The notes below the pieces were generated by a model. The model saw nothing but the letters and a program-made list of their open reading frames with translations, made no database searches and was not told the origin of the DNA. Positions 54,015-61,664 of a stretch of DNA of 64,000 nt are shown piece after piece; within the stretch, counting starts at the first letter, position 1; each line of letters starts with the position of its first letter. A program made the position numbers and the translations under genes. Source of the DNA: an uncultured Gemmatimonadota bacterium (GTDB lineage Bacteria; Gemmatimonadota; Gemmatimonadetes; Gemmatimonadales; Gemmatimonadaceae); NCBI GenBank assembly GCA_902826615.1, contig CADEFN010000003.1, positions 124,001 to 188,000 on the forward strand, written 5' to 3'.

Positions 54015-54434
54015 CTATGCGAGCGACGACCTCACGAGCTTTGGCACATCCAGCTCTATGACGACCATTTCGCCAGAATGTCCCACACCCCGCACGACGG
54101 ATGTATCCGCCTCGTCCGGCGCGGTCACGGAGGCGGCGGGCTCATCCATCGGGATAACGTCTCGCACATCGTCCACAAGAAGGCCGAGGGTCTTCCCGTC
54201 GCTCACCACAACCAGGACGTCGACGGCCTCGTTACCGGGGACGCCACGCAGGCGATGGCAGAGGTCCATGACTGGAAAGAGCTGGCCCCGCACGTTGATC
54301 AGACCACGAATGGACGGTTCTGCGCCAGGAAGGCGCGTCACCTGGGACGGCAGCGTTGTGATTTCGCGCACAAGCTCCGACGGGAGGGCGTAGAGCGTCT
54401 CTGCCACTGACACCACAAGGAGCTGACGGCTCAC
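54015..54434 (-). CDS. cheW: CheW-like adaptor protein (third of three)
   Basis: 139 residues, GTG start overlapping the rluD stop by four bases. CheW domain: LPSELVREITTLPSQVTRLPGAEPSIRGLINVRGQLFPVMDLCHRL, TLGLLVDDVRDVIPM. It is the most canonical of the three CheW proteins and the first gene of the chemosensory set in transcription order. Confidence 0.92.
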   Translation of the reverse strand: MSRQLLVVSVAETLYALPSELVREITTLPSQVTRLPGAEPSIRGLINVRGQLFPVMDLCHRLRGVPGNEAVDVLVVVSDGKTLGLLVDDVRDVIPMDEPAASVTAPDEADTSVVRGVGHSGEMVVIELDVPKLVRSSLA

Positions 54435-55429
54435 CGTCCAGCCTCGTCGTAAAATCCGAAGGCATCCAGCGCGTCTGGATGGGACGCGAGTGTGGGATCC
54501 TTGGCGACAACGGCCAGCGTCTCTGCCAGATCTGCGGGCAAAGGAGAGCGAAAGTCCATCGCCTCTCCGCTCACTGGATGGGAGAAACGCAGTCGCGCCG
54601 CGTGAAGGAAGTGGCGCTTGCCCGGAAGCTTTACGAGCCGGCGTCCTCCCCCTCCGCCATAGGTGTCATCCCCCACCACCGGGTGCCCCACATGCGCGAG
54701 GTGGACACGAATCTGATGCGTGCGACCCGAGTGGAGGTGAGCGCGAACCAGGTCCACCGAGTCAAAGCGAGCGAGACGCACCAGCGTGGTGCGAGCGGCC
54801 TTGCCGCCCTGCACCACGGCCATCCGCTGCCGGTCGCGGGGGTCACGCCCCAGCGGCTTGTCCACGTCCACCACGTCCTGGGCCAGGTGCCCCCAGCACA
54901 GCGCCACATATCGTCGCACGATGACCCGGGCTGCGAGGGCCGCTCCCAAACGACGATGTGCAAGTTCGGTCCGTGCAATCAACAGCAGCCCTGACGTATC
55001 CTTGTCGAGCCGGTGCACAAGGCCCGCTCGCTCGGGACCGCCGAGATCCGAAAGCGATCCGCCGCGGCCCATGAGGGCATTCACCACCGTACCATCCCAG
55101 TGCCCCGGCGCGGGATGGACTACCATGCCCGCCGCCTTGTCGATCACCAGGAGGTCGTCGTCCTCGTACACGACGTGGAGCGGAAGATCCTGCGGCACGA
55201 TGGGCCGAGCGGCGGGAGGCGGCACGGTGACCGCGACCACCTCACCGGCTTCTGGTTTGTAGGCCGCCTTCTCGCGCCGTCCATTCACAACCACCTGCCC
55301 TCCCGCAATCCATGTAGCGGCCTGGGTGCGTGACACATCGGCGCGTGCGGCCACCAACAGATCGAGGCGGGCATCGCTGCCCGCCTCGGTGACAAACTCC
55401 AGGCGTGTGCCCGAAGGCACGCCGCTCAT
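54431..55429 (-). CDS. rluD: 23S rRNA pseudouridine synthase, RluD family
   Basis: 332 residues from the ATG at 55429 (MSGVPSGTRLEFVTEAGSDA). N-terminal S4 RNA-binding domain (ARLDLLVAARADVSRTQAATWIAGGQVVVNG), then the RluA-type catalytic domain with the active-site aspartate in HRLDKDTSGLLL and the substrate-binding HSGRTHQIRVHL. S4 plus RluA suggests RluD (U1911/1915/1917), though RluC is possible. Overlaps lspA by four bases. Confidence 0.9.
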   Translation of the reverse strand: MSGVPSGTRLEFVTEAGSDARLDLLVAARADVSRTQAATWIAGGQVVVNGRREKAAYKPEAGEVVAVTVPPPAARPIVPQDLPLHVVYEDDDLLVIDKAAGMVVHPAPGHWDGTVVNALMGRGGSLSDLGGPERAGLVHRLDKDTSGLLLIARTELAHRRLGAALAARVIVRRYVALCWGHLAQDVVDVDKPLGRDPRDRQRMAVVQGGKAARTTLVRLARFDSVDLVRAHLHSGRTHQIRVHLAHVGHPVVGDDTYGGGGGRRLVKLPGKRHFLHAARLRFSHPVSGEAMDFRSPLPADLAETLAVVAKDPTLASHPDALDAFGFYDEAGR

Positions 55430-55947
55430 GCCGCCGTCGTGCGCGAGGCCACCGCGGCGCGAGCCGCCTCTCGATCTTCGCCCCACAGCACGATGGCCAG
55501 GAGCACGGCGCCAGTGGACACCGCCATGTCGGCCACGTTGAAGGTCGGCCACCGCGACGCGCCAATCCCCACATCGATGAAGTCCACGACCCCAGGCGGC
55601 GACACGATACGGTCGATGAAGTTGCCGAGGGCCCCGGCGGTGACGAGGGAAACGGCCAAAACCTTCCAGTGATCCGCAGGATCGGCCGCCCGATAGAGAC
55701 GCCAGAGAATGACCAGTGCACCCAGCGTGAGCACCATGAAGATCCAGCGCGAATAGGGCCCGAGGTGGAGCCCAAAGGCTGCACCCGGGTTGTAGACCAA
55801 TGTCCATCGCAGGTACTCCCCCCACACTTCGCGAGGGATGTACCGCGGCAGGTTGGCTTCGGCAATCGACTTGGTTACCCGATCAGCGGCAACCAGTGTG
55901 AGCACCAGCGGAACCAGGATCAGCGCCTTGGACCTACTTCTTGGCAT
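55426..55947 (-). CDS. lspA: Lipoprotein signal peptidase LspA
   Basis: Inner-membrane aspartic protease that cleaves signal peptides of prolipoproteins. 173 residues from the ATG at 55947 (MPRSRSKALILVPLVLTLVA). Four transmembrane helices; catalytic aspartates in LGNFIDRI and FNVADMAVS; also VYNPGAAFG. It overlaps the DksA/TraR gene by 14 bases. Its substrates in this window include the lipoproteins at 3.5-4.7 and 13.8-14.4 kb. Confidence 0.95.
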   Translation of the reverse strand: MPRSRSKALILVPLVLTLVAADRVTKSIAEANLPRYIPREVWGEYLRWTLVYNPGAAFGLHLGPYSRWIFMVLTLGALVILWRLYRAADPADHWKVLAVSLVTAGALGNFIDRIVSPPGVVDFIDVGIGASRWPTFNVADMAVSTGAVLLAIVLWGEDREAARAAVASRTTAA

Positions 55948-56350
55948 CTTCCTCTTTCTGCTTGCACTTGATGCAGTAGCGCGCATGCGGGAGCGCATCG
56001 AGCCGCTCGAAGGCGATTTCTTCGCCACACCCATGGCACTTGCCGAACGTTTCCGGCGATTTGTACAGCCGCCGCAAGGCCTGATCGATGTGCCAGAGGA
56101 AACGGCCTTCCTGGCTTGCGAAGAGAAAGGCCTTCTCGCGCTCCATGGCGTCGGTGCCCTGATCCGCCATGTGGAACGAGTACGCGCTCAGATCGCCGTC
56201 GGCCGACTGCGGCGTGGCGCCGAACACGTCATCGTAGTGCCCGAGTTCCTTCATGACCCGCTTTCGCTCCTCGAGCAATCGCTTCTCGAAGTGCTGCAGG
56301 TTCTTCTTGCTCATGGCCTTCGGCTTCTTGGTGCCGGTAGAAGTCGGCAT
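55934..56350 (-). CDS. DksA/TraR-family zinc-finger protein
   Basis: 138 residues. A basic N-terminal coiled coil (KKNLQHFEKRLLEERKRVMKEL) and a C-terminal four-cysteine zinc finger CHGCGEEI ... ARYCIKC. Members of this family bind RNA polymerase through the secondary channel, some with ppGpp. The sequence lacks the DxxDxA tip in the form found in E. coli DksA (GDLSAYSFHMADQGTD sits at that place), so its effect may differ. A traR-like gene next to lspA is common in several phyla. Confidence 0.85.
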   Translation of the reverse strand: MPTSTGTKKPKAMSKKNLQHFEKRLLEERKRVMKELGHYDDVFGATPQSADGDLSAYSFHMADQGTDAMEREKAFLFASQEGRFLWHIDQALRRLYKSPETFGKCHGCGEEIAFERLDALPHARYCIKCKQKEEDAKK

Positions 56351-56353
56351 GGC

Positions 56354-59300
56354 TCACTCGTCCACAATCAGGGCGACGCTGACGCGGAGTCCATCGATCT
56401 CCACGGTTTGCGCCGCACGTTCGGCTGGCGCATTCTCGGCGCCGATCAGGAGTGATCGAGCGAGGATTTCGCCAGCAATCCAATCTATATACTCGCGAAC
56501 CGCGATTTCGATCTCCGGGGCGCCCCAAATCCATACATGTATCCGATCTGATACTGCCAATCCGGCTTCCTTTCGCATCCGCTGAACGCGTGAAACAACC
56601 TCTCGCGAGAGCCCCTCGCGCTCGAGTTCCGGGGTCATCGTCGGGTCAATGGCCGCAAACCGCCCTTCCGACTCCTTGACCAGCAGGTCTCCGGCCGCCC
56701 GACGCAACACGGTCAGGTCCTCCGCCTGCAGCAGGTGCTCGGAGCCTTCAACCGAAATGCCGACGGGCTCTCCCTGCTCGAACCGGCGAAGTGCATCGGA
56801 CGAGAGACCCTGTACGGCCTGTGCAGCCAGGGGTGTAGCCTTTCCGAAGCGCTTGCCGAGGGCCTTGAAGTTGGCCTTGGCCTCCAGCGTCACCAGGTCG
56901 TCGGCAGTGGTGACCAGCGAGACGTTCTTGATGTTGAGCTCCTCGGCCAGCACCGGGAGCAATGGCTCCACGCCGGCCAGCTCACTCGCGGGGACCACGC
57001 AGAGTGCGCGCCCAAGGGGACGGCGGACGTTGATCCCCGCCTCCTCACGCGCCGCGCGACCCAGCCGCGAGAGCTCGCGCACCTCGTCCATGGCCCGTTC
57101 CAGGGCCGGATCGCGATAGTCGCCGCCGGTGGGATACCGTTCGAGGTGCACCGACGTGCCCTGCAGGGCCCGATGCAACCAGTCACTGACATAGGGCGCG
57201 ACCGGCGCGATCAATCGTGCGACCTGCACCAGGACGGTGTGGAGCGTGGCAAAGGCGGCCAGGTTGTCGGCGGACGATACATCGTAAAAACGGGCGCGAC
57301 TCTGACGCACGTACCAGTTGGAGACGTCATCCACCACAAACGACATCACCGCGCGCGACGCGGCTGTGGCATCGTACTCCATGAGCGCCGCATTGGCGGC
57401 AGCCGATACCGTGTCCAATCGCGAGAGAATCCATCGATCCATCGCGGGGCGCTCGGCGACCGGCGGTGCAGCATGCGTCGGCTCCCACCCGAAATTGGCG
57501 TAGCGGGCGAAAATGCCCGAGTACACGTTCTTGAGGGTGAGCAGAAAGCCGGCCGCCGTTTCGCGGATCTGCGCCTCGTCGAAGCGTTTGGGATTGCCTA
57601 ACGCTGACGACGCCACGAGGAACAGCCGCACGGCATCGGCGCCGTGGCGGGCAACGACGTCGAAGGGGTTGACCACGTTGCCGCGGCTCTTGGCCATCTT
57701 GAGCCCATTGGCGTCGAGCACCAGATCGTTCACCACCACGGTGCGGTATGGCGCTGTTTCTCCCGGTTTGTTGCCCACACCGTTGCGTGGCATGGCGTCG
57801 CCAAGCCCGGTGGCGATGGCCAGCAGCGAATAAAACCAGCCTCGCGTCTGGTCCAGCCCTTCCGCAATGAAGTCCGCCGGGTACTGCTGCGCCACGATGT
57901 CGGCGTTTTCGAACGGGTAGTGCCATTGGGCAAAGGGCATCGATCCCGAATCGAACCAGGCGTCAATCACCTCGGGGACACGGTGCATCCACCCGTCGCA
58001 TGACGTGCAGCGGAAGGCCCATTGGTCCACAAAGGGTTTGTGCGGATCAAAGTCGCCGGGCAGCGGCTTGCCCACGCGCTCCGCCAGCTCGGCGTACGAC
58101 CCTATGACGGTGAGGTGCGAGGCATCCTTTTCGCAGATCCACACCGGGAGTGGTGTGCCCCAATACCGGTCGCGCGAGATGGCCCAGTCGATGTTGTTGG
58201 TCAGCCACTCCCCGAATCGTCCCGCTCCCACCTCCACCGGATGCCAGTCGACGAGGGAGTTGCGGGCCAGCATGTCGTCACGCACACGCGTGGTGCGGAT
58301 AAACCAGCTGTCGCGCGCCATGTACAGCAGCGGCGTGCGGCATCGCCAGCAGTGCGGGTAGTCGTGCAGCAGCGTCCCCGCTTTCCAGAGGGCATCGCGA
58401 CGACGCAGCTCCTCGATGATGAGGGGATCGGCGTCCTTGACCCAGCGTCCCCCAACAATCGGCAGCTCTTCGCCAAACTGGCCACGGGCATTCACGGGCT
58501 GCAGCATCGACAGCCCGTGCTTGAGGCCCGTCGCATAGTCGTCCGCACCAAAGGCCGGCGCCATGTGCACGATACCGCTGCCGTCGCTTGCCGAGACAAA
58601 CTCCGCCGTGACGATGACTTCGTGCGCCCCGCTCCCTTCCGGAAAGGGAACCCAGTCCAGCGGACGGCGATACCGTTGCCCCGCCAGTTCGGCACCGGTC
58701 AGGTGACGCACCACGTCCCAGCGGTCGGTGTAGTCGGCGCCCAGCACGGCGCCGGCTCGTGCATCAGCAAGAATGATGGTCCAGTCACTCACGCCGCGCT
58801 TTTGCAGCTCGACGTACTGCAGGTCGGCGTGAACCGCCAGCGCGACGTTGGAGACCAGGGTCCACGGCGTGGTGGTCCAGACAATCAGGCGACGGCGCAC
58901 GGCCGCCTGCCCATTCTCCGGCACCAGGTCCATCGCCACAAACACCGAGGGGTCCTCAACGTTGTCGTACCCCTGCGCGAGCTCGTGCGACGACAACGTG
59001 GTGCCACAGCGCACGCAGTACGGCAGGATCTTGTGCCCCTTGTACAGCAGTCCGCGCTCATGCAGGGTCTTGAGCGCCCACCATTCACTCTCGATGTAGT
59101 CGTTGGTGTAGGTGACGTACGGCGAGTCGTAGTCCATCCAGTGCGCAATGCGCTCACACAACCGCTCCCACTCCGCACGGTACTTCCAGACGCTCTCGCG
59201 GCAGCGACGGTTGAACTCCTCGACGCCTAACAGCTCGATGTCCTGCTTGCCCTTGATGCCGAGTTCCTTTTCGACCTCGATTTCCACGGGCAGCCCATGG

Positions 59301-59569
59301 GTATCCCATCCCGCTTTGCGGGGCACGTGATGCCCGAGCATCGCGCGGTGTCGGCAGAACAGGTCCTTGACCGTTCGCGCGAAGACGTGATGAATCCCGG
59401 GTCGCCCGTTGGCGGTGGGCGGCCCATCAAAGAAGATGAACGGCGGGCCATTCCGGCGGAGTTCGACGCTCGTCTCGAAGAGTCGCTCCGCACGCCACCA
59501 CGCCAGCACTTCCTGCTCCAGTTCATCCGCCGGCCGGTCGGCCGGCAGCAGGGGAAAGCGATCGGTCAT
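56354..59569 (-). CDS. ileS: Isoleucyl-tRNA synthetase, type 2 (eukaryote-like)
   Basis: 1071 residues, class Ia. The HIGH region reads PGIHHVFARTVKD and the KMSKS loop KMAKSRGN. The insertion after the N-terminus (WDTHGLPVEIEVEKELGIKG) and the long C-terminal part without the zinc finger of type-1 enzymes match the IleRS2 clade. The CP1 editing domain is present. IleRS2 enzymes are typically much less sensitive to mupirocin, so natural tolerance is predicted. ATG at 59569 directly follows the stop of the phosphorylase gene. Confidence 0.95.
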   Translation of the reverse strand: MTDRFPLLPADRPADELEQEVLAWWRAERLFETSVELRRNGPPFIFFDGPPTANGRPGIHHVFARTVKDLFCRHRAMLGHHVPRKAGWDTHGLPVEIEVEKELGIKGKQDIELLGVEEFNRRCRESVWKYRAEWERLCERIAHWMDYDSPYVTYTNDYIESEWWALKTLHERGLLYKGHKILPYCVRCGTTLSSHELAQGYDNVEDPSVFVAMDLVPENGQAAVRRRLIVWTTTPWTLVSNVALAVHADLQYVELQKRGVSDWTIILADARAGAVLGADYTDRWDVVRHLTGAELAGQRYRRPLDWVPFPEGSGAHEVIVTAEFVSASDGSGIVHMAPAFGADDYATGLKHGLSMLQPVNARGQFGEELPIVGGRWVKDADPLIIEELRRRDALWKAGTLLHDYPHCWRCRTPLLYMARDSWFIRTTRVRDDMLARNSLVDWHPVEVGAGRFGEWLTNNIDWAISRDRYWGTPLPVWICEKDASHLTVIGSYAELAERVGKPLPGDFDPHKPFVDQWAFRCTSCDGWMHRVPEVIDAWFDSGSMPFAQWHYPFENADIVAQQYPADFIAEGLDQTRGWFYSLLAIATGLGDAMPRNGVGNKPGETAPYRTVVVNDLVLDANGLKMAKSRGNVVNPFDVVARHGADAVRLFLVASSALGNPKRFDEAQIRETAAGFLLTLKNVYSGIFARYANFGWEPTHAAPPVAERPAMDRWILSRLDTVSAAANAALMEYDATAASRAVMSFVVDDVSNWYVRQSRARFYDVSSADNLAAFATLHTVLVQVARLIAPVAPYVSDWLHRALQGTSVHLERYPTGGDYRDPALERAMDEVRELSRLGRAAREEAGINVRRPLGRALCVVPASELAGVEPLLPVLAEELNIKNVSLVTTADDLVTLEAKANFKALGKRFGKATPLAAQAVQGLSSDALRRFEQGEPVGISVEGSEHLLQAEDLTVLRRAAGDLLVKESEGRFAAIDPTMTPELEREGLSREVVSRVQRMRKEAGLAVSDRIHVWIWGAPEIEIAVREYIDWIAGEILARSLLIGAENAPAERAAQTVEIDGLRVSVALIVDE

Positions 59570-60400
59570 CTACAAACGCTCCACAACGCCCGCGACCAGC
59601 GCGGTGAGATTGGGCTCCGCCCGAGCGGCCACGGCCAGGATGTGATCGAGGCTGGCCGGCTCGAGGGCGTCCGGCAAACACATGTCCGTGATGATGGAGA
59701 TTCCGAGTACTCGCAGCCCGGCGTGCACGGCCACAATCACCTCAGGGACCGTGGACATCCCGACCACATCGGCTCCGATCTGACGGAGAAAGCGATACTC
59801 GGCCCTTGTCTCCAGACAGGGGCCGGTCACGGCCACATACACGCCCTCTCGCACCGCGAGTCCCAGTCGCTGCGCTTCTGATCGCGCCAGCGCCCGCAAC
59901 GACGCATCGTAGGGTTCCGACATGTCCGGGAACCGCGGCCCGAGCCGATCATCGTTAGGCCCGATGAGCGGATTGTCCCCGAGCAGGTTGATATGATCCG
60001 CAATCAGCATCAGGTCGCCGGCGTTCCAGAGCGGGTGCATGCCGCCACACGCGTTGGACACGATAAGGGTCGTCGCGCCTAACGCCTTGAACACGCGCAC
60101 AGGGAACGTCACCTGCTGCAGCGAATATCCTTCGTAGCGGTGAAAGCGCCCCTGCATGGCCACCACCGTCTTGCCACCCAGCGTACCGCAGATGAGACGC
60201 CCGGCGTGTGATTCGACCGTGGAGAGCGGGAACCCCGGAACGTCCTGATATTCGATCACGCAGTCGACCCGAATCCGAGCGGCGACCCCACCCAACCCCG
60301 TGCCGAGGATGATGGCCAGTTCGGGTTGCCTGGAAAAACGTGAGCGCACCACCGTGGCGGCGCGCTCGACTGCTTCGAGCGTATGCGGGGTCAGGTCCAT
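59570..60400 (-). CDS. Purine nucleoside phosphorylase (trimeric type)
   Basis: Phosphorolysis of (deoxy)inosine/guanosine to base plus (deoxy)ribose-1-phosphate. 276 residues. Motifs of the PNP/MTAP family: AIILGTGLGG, ESHAGRLICG, GRFHRYEGY, VSNACGGMHP, GPCLETRAEYRF, and VGMSTVPEVIVAVHAG. Asn and Glu in the base pocket fit 6-oxopurine preference. The product feeds DeoB, encoded 53 kb away. Sits between divIVA and ileS. Confidence 0.93.
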   Translation of the reverse strand: MDLTPHTLEAVERAATVVRSRFSRQPELAIILGTGLGGVAARIRVDCVIEYQDVPGFPLSTVESHAGRLICGTLGGKTVVAMQGRFHRYEGYSLQQVTFPVRVFKALGATTLIVSNACGGMHPLWNAGDLMLIADHINLLGDNPLIGPNDDRLGPRFPDMSEPYDASLRALARSEAQRLGLAVREGVYVAVTGPCLETRAEYRFLRQIGADVVGMSTVPEVIVAVHAGLRVLGISIITDMCLPDALEPASLDHILAVAARAEPNLTALVAGVVERL

Positions 60401-60412
60401 TCGAAGTGGAGG

Positions 60413-60973
60413 TCAGTCCTTGCCGAGCGAGTCGAGCCAGGCGGGTGTTGCGGTCGGCAGGGAGTCCGTCTCGAGAACAGTACGCGGGGACGAGCGCTGG
60501 GTGTGCGCCGGAATGATTTCGGCGGCTTCAACATCAGCAAGCTGCCGCTCAATCATGGTCCGCAGCTGCAGCAGATACGAGTGCCGCTGCCGGACGAGTC
60601 CATCGAGTTCCTGCTCCACACGGGCGACGTCGGCACGTGCGGCGGACACCAGCCGTTCCCCTTCGGCCCGCGCCTCGCGCAGGATGAGCTGCGCCTCGCG
60701 CTCGGCCTGCTCTTTCACCTCGGCCCGCAGCTGCTGTGCGGAGATCAAGGCTTCGTTGATGGCCTTGTCGCGTTCGCGAAACGCGCGGAGCTGCTCGTGA
60801 AAGCCCTGTGCCTTGGCCTCCAGCGTCTGCGCATGTTTTGCCATGCGCTCCAGCTCACCGGCAACCTGCTCCCGAAACTGATCGACACGGGCGCGGTCGT
60901 ACCCGCGCAGGGCGCTGCCGAAATCGAAACGCCGGATATCCAGCGGTGTCAGGTGAAACGACTCGTCCGTCAT
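60413..60973 (-). CDS. divIVA: DivIVA-domain protein
   Basis: 186 residues. The N-terminal membrane-curvature-sensing motif reads LTPLDIRRFDFGSALRGYDRARVDQFR, followed by long coiled coil (about 35-155) and a disordered Pro/Ser tail. DivIVA proteins mark poles or septa and recruit other proteins. Here it lies between the yggS and PNP genes, overlapping yggS by four bases, a linkage also seen in Firmicutes division clusters. Confidence 0.9.
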   Translation of the reverse strand: MTDESFHLTPLDIRRFDFGSALRGYDRARVDQFREQVAGELERMAKHAQTLEAKAQGFHEQLRAFRERDKAINEALISAQQLRAEVKEQAEREAQLILREARAEGERLVSAARADVARVEQELDGLVRQRHSYLLQLRTMIERQLADVEAAEIIPAHTQRSSPRTVLETDSLPTATPAWLDSLGKD

Positions 60974-61653
60974 GTTCCGCGCGCTCCAAAGAGAATGGTG
61001 CCCAAGCGCACCAGCGTTGCGCCCTCCTCCACCGCCACCGCGTAGTCCCCCGACATGCCCATGGAGAGCTCGACAGCCGGCAGACCGGCTGCGGCTAGCT
61101 GATCGCGCACTGCGCGCGCCCCGGCAAAGGTGCGCCGCAGTACTTCTTCAGACGCTTCCCACGGGGCCATCGTCATAACGCCAGTCACCTGCAAGCCATC
61201 CAGCCGTACCAGCGATTCGATCTCCCTCTCCATCGCTCCCGGCTCGAACCCACCCTTGCTGTCTTCCCCAGACACATTCACCTGAATCAGCACGGGAATC
61301 GGCCGGCCGACTCGCTTCCCTTCCTCATGAATTGCCTGGGCCAGCCTGGGACTGTCCACCGAGTGAATCAGCGCAAACCGGTTGACGTGCCGTGCCTTGT
61401 TTCGCTGCAAGTGACCGATCAGATGCCACTGCACCGGCACGCTGACCCGTTCCATCTTGGTCAGGGCTTCCTGCACCTTGTTCTCACCGACGAGCCCAAC
61501 TCCAGCAGCCCAGGCCGCTTCCACGGCTTCGGGGCCATGCGTTTTTGTCACCGCGATAATCCGCACCTGCTGCGCGTGCCCCCCACGGGCGACGGCGGCC
61601 TCAATCGTCTGGCGGATCTCCGCGAGTCGTTCAGACAACCCCGGAAACGACAT
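60970..61653 (-). CDS. yggS: YggS-family PLP homeostasis protein
   Basis: 227 residues, TIM-barrel PLP-binding protein without known catalytic activity, involved in vitamin B6 and amino-acid balance. PLP lysine K37 in IIAVTKTHG; family signature in HLIGHLQRNKAR; also VNVSGEDSKGGF, MTMAPWE and LSMGMSGDY. Start ATG at 61653. Confidence 0.95.
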   Translation of the reverse strand: MSFPGLSERLAEIRQTIEAAVARGGHAQQVRIIAVTKTHGPEAVEAAWAAGVGLVGENKVQEALTKMERVSVPVQWHLIGHLQRNKARHVNRFALIHSVDSPRLAQAIHEEGKRVGRPIPVLIQVNVSGEDSKGGFEPGAMEREIESLVRLDGLQVTGVMTMAPWEASEEVLRRTFAGARAVRDQLAAAGLPAVELSMGMSGDYAVAVEEGATLVRLGTILFGARGT

Positions 61654-61664
61654 AAGCCAATAAG

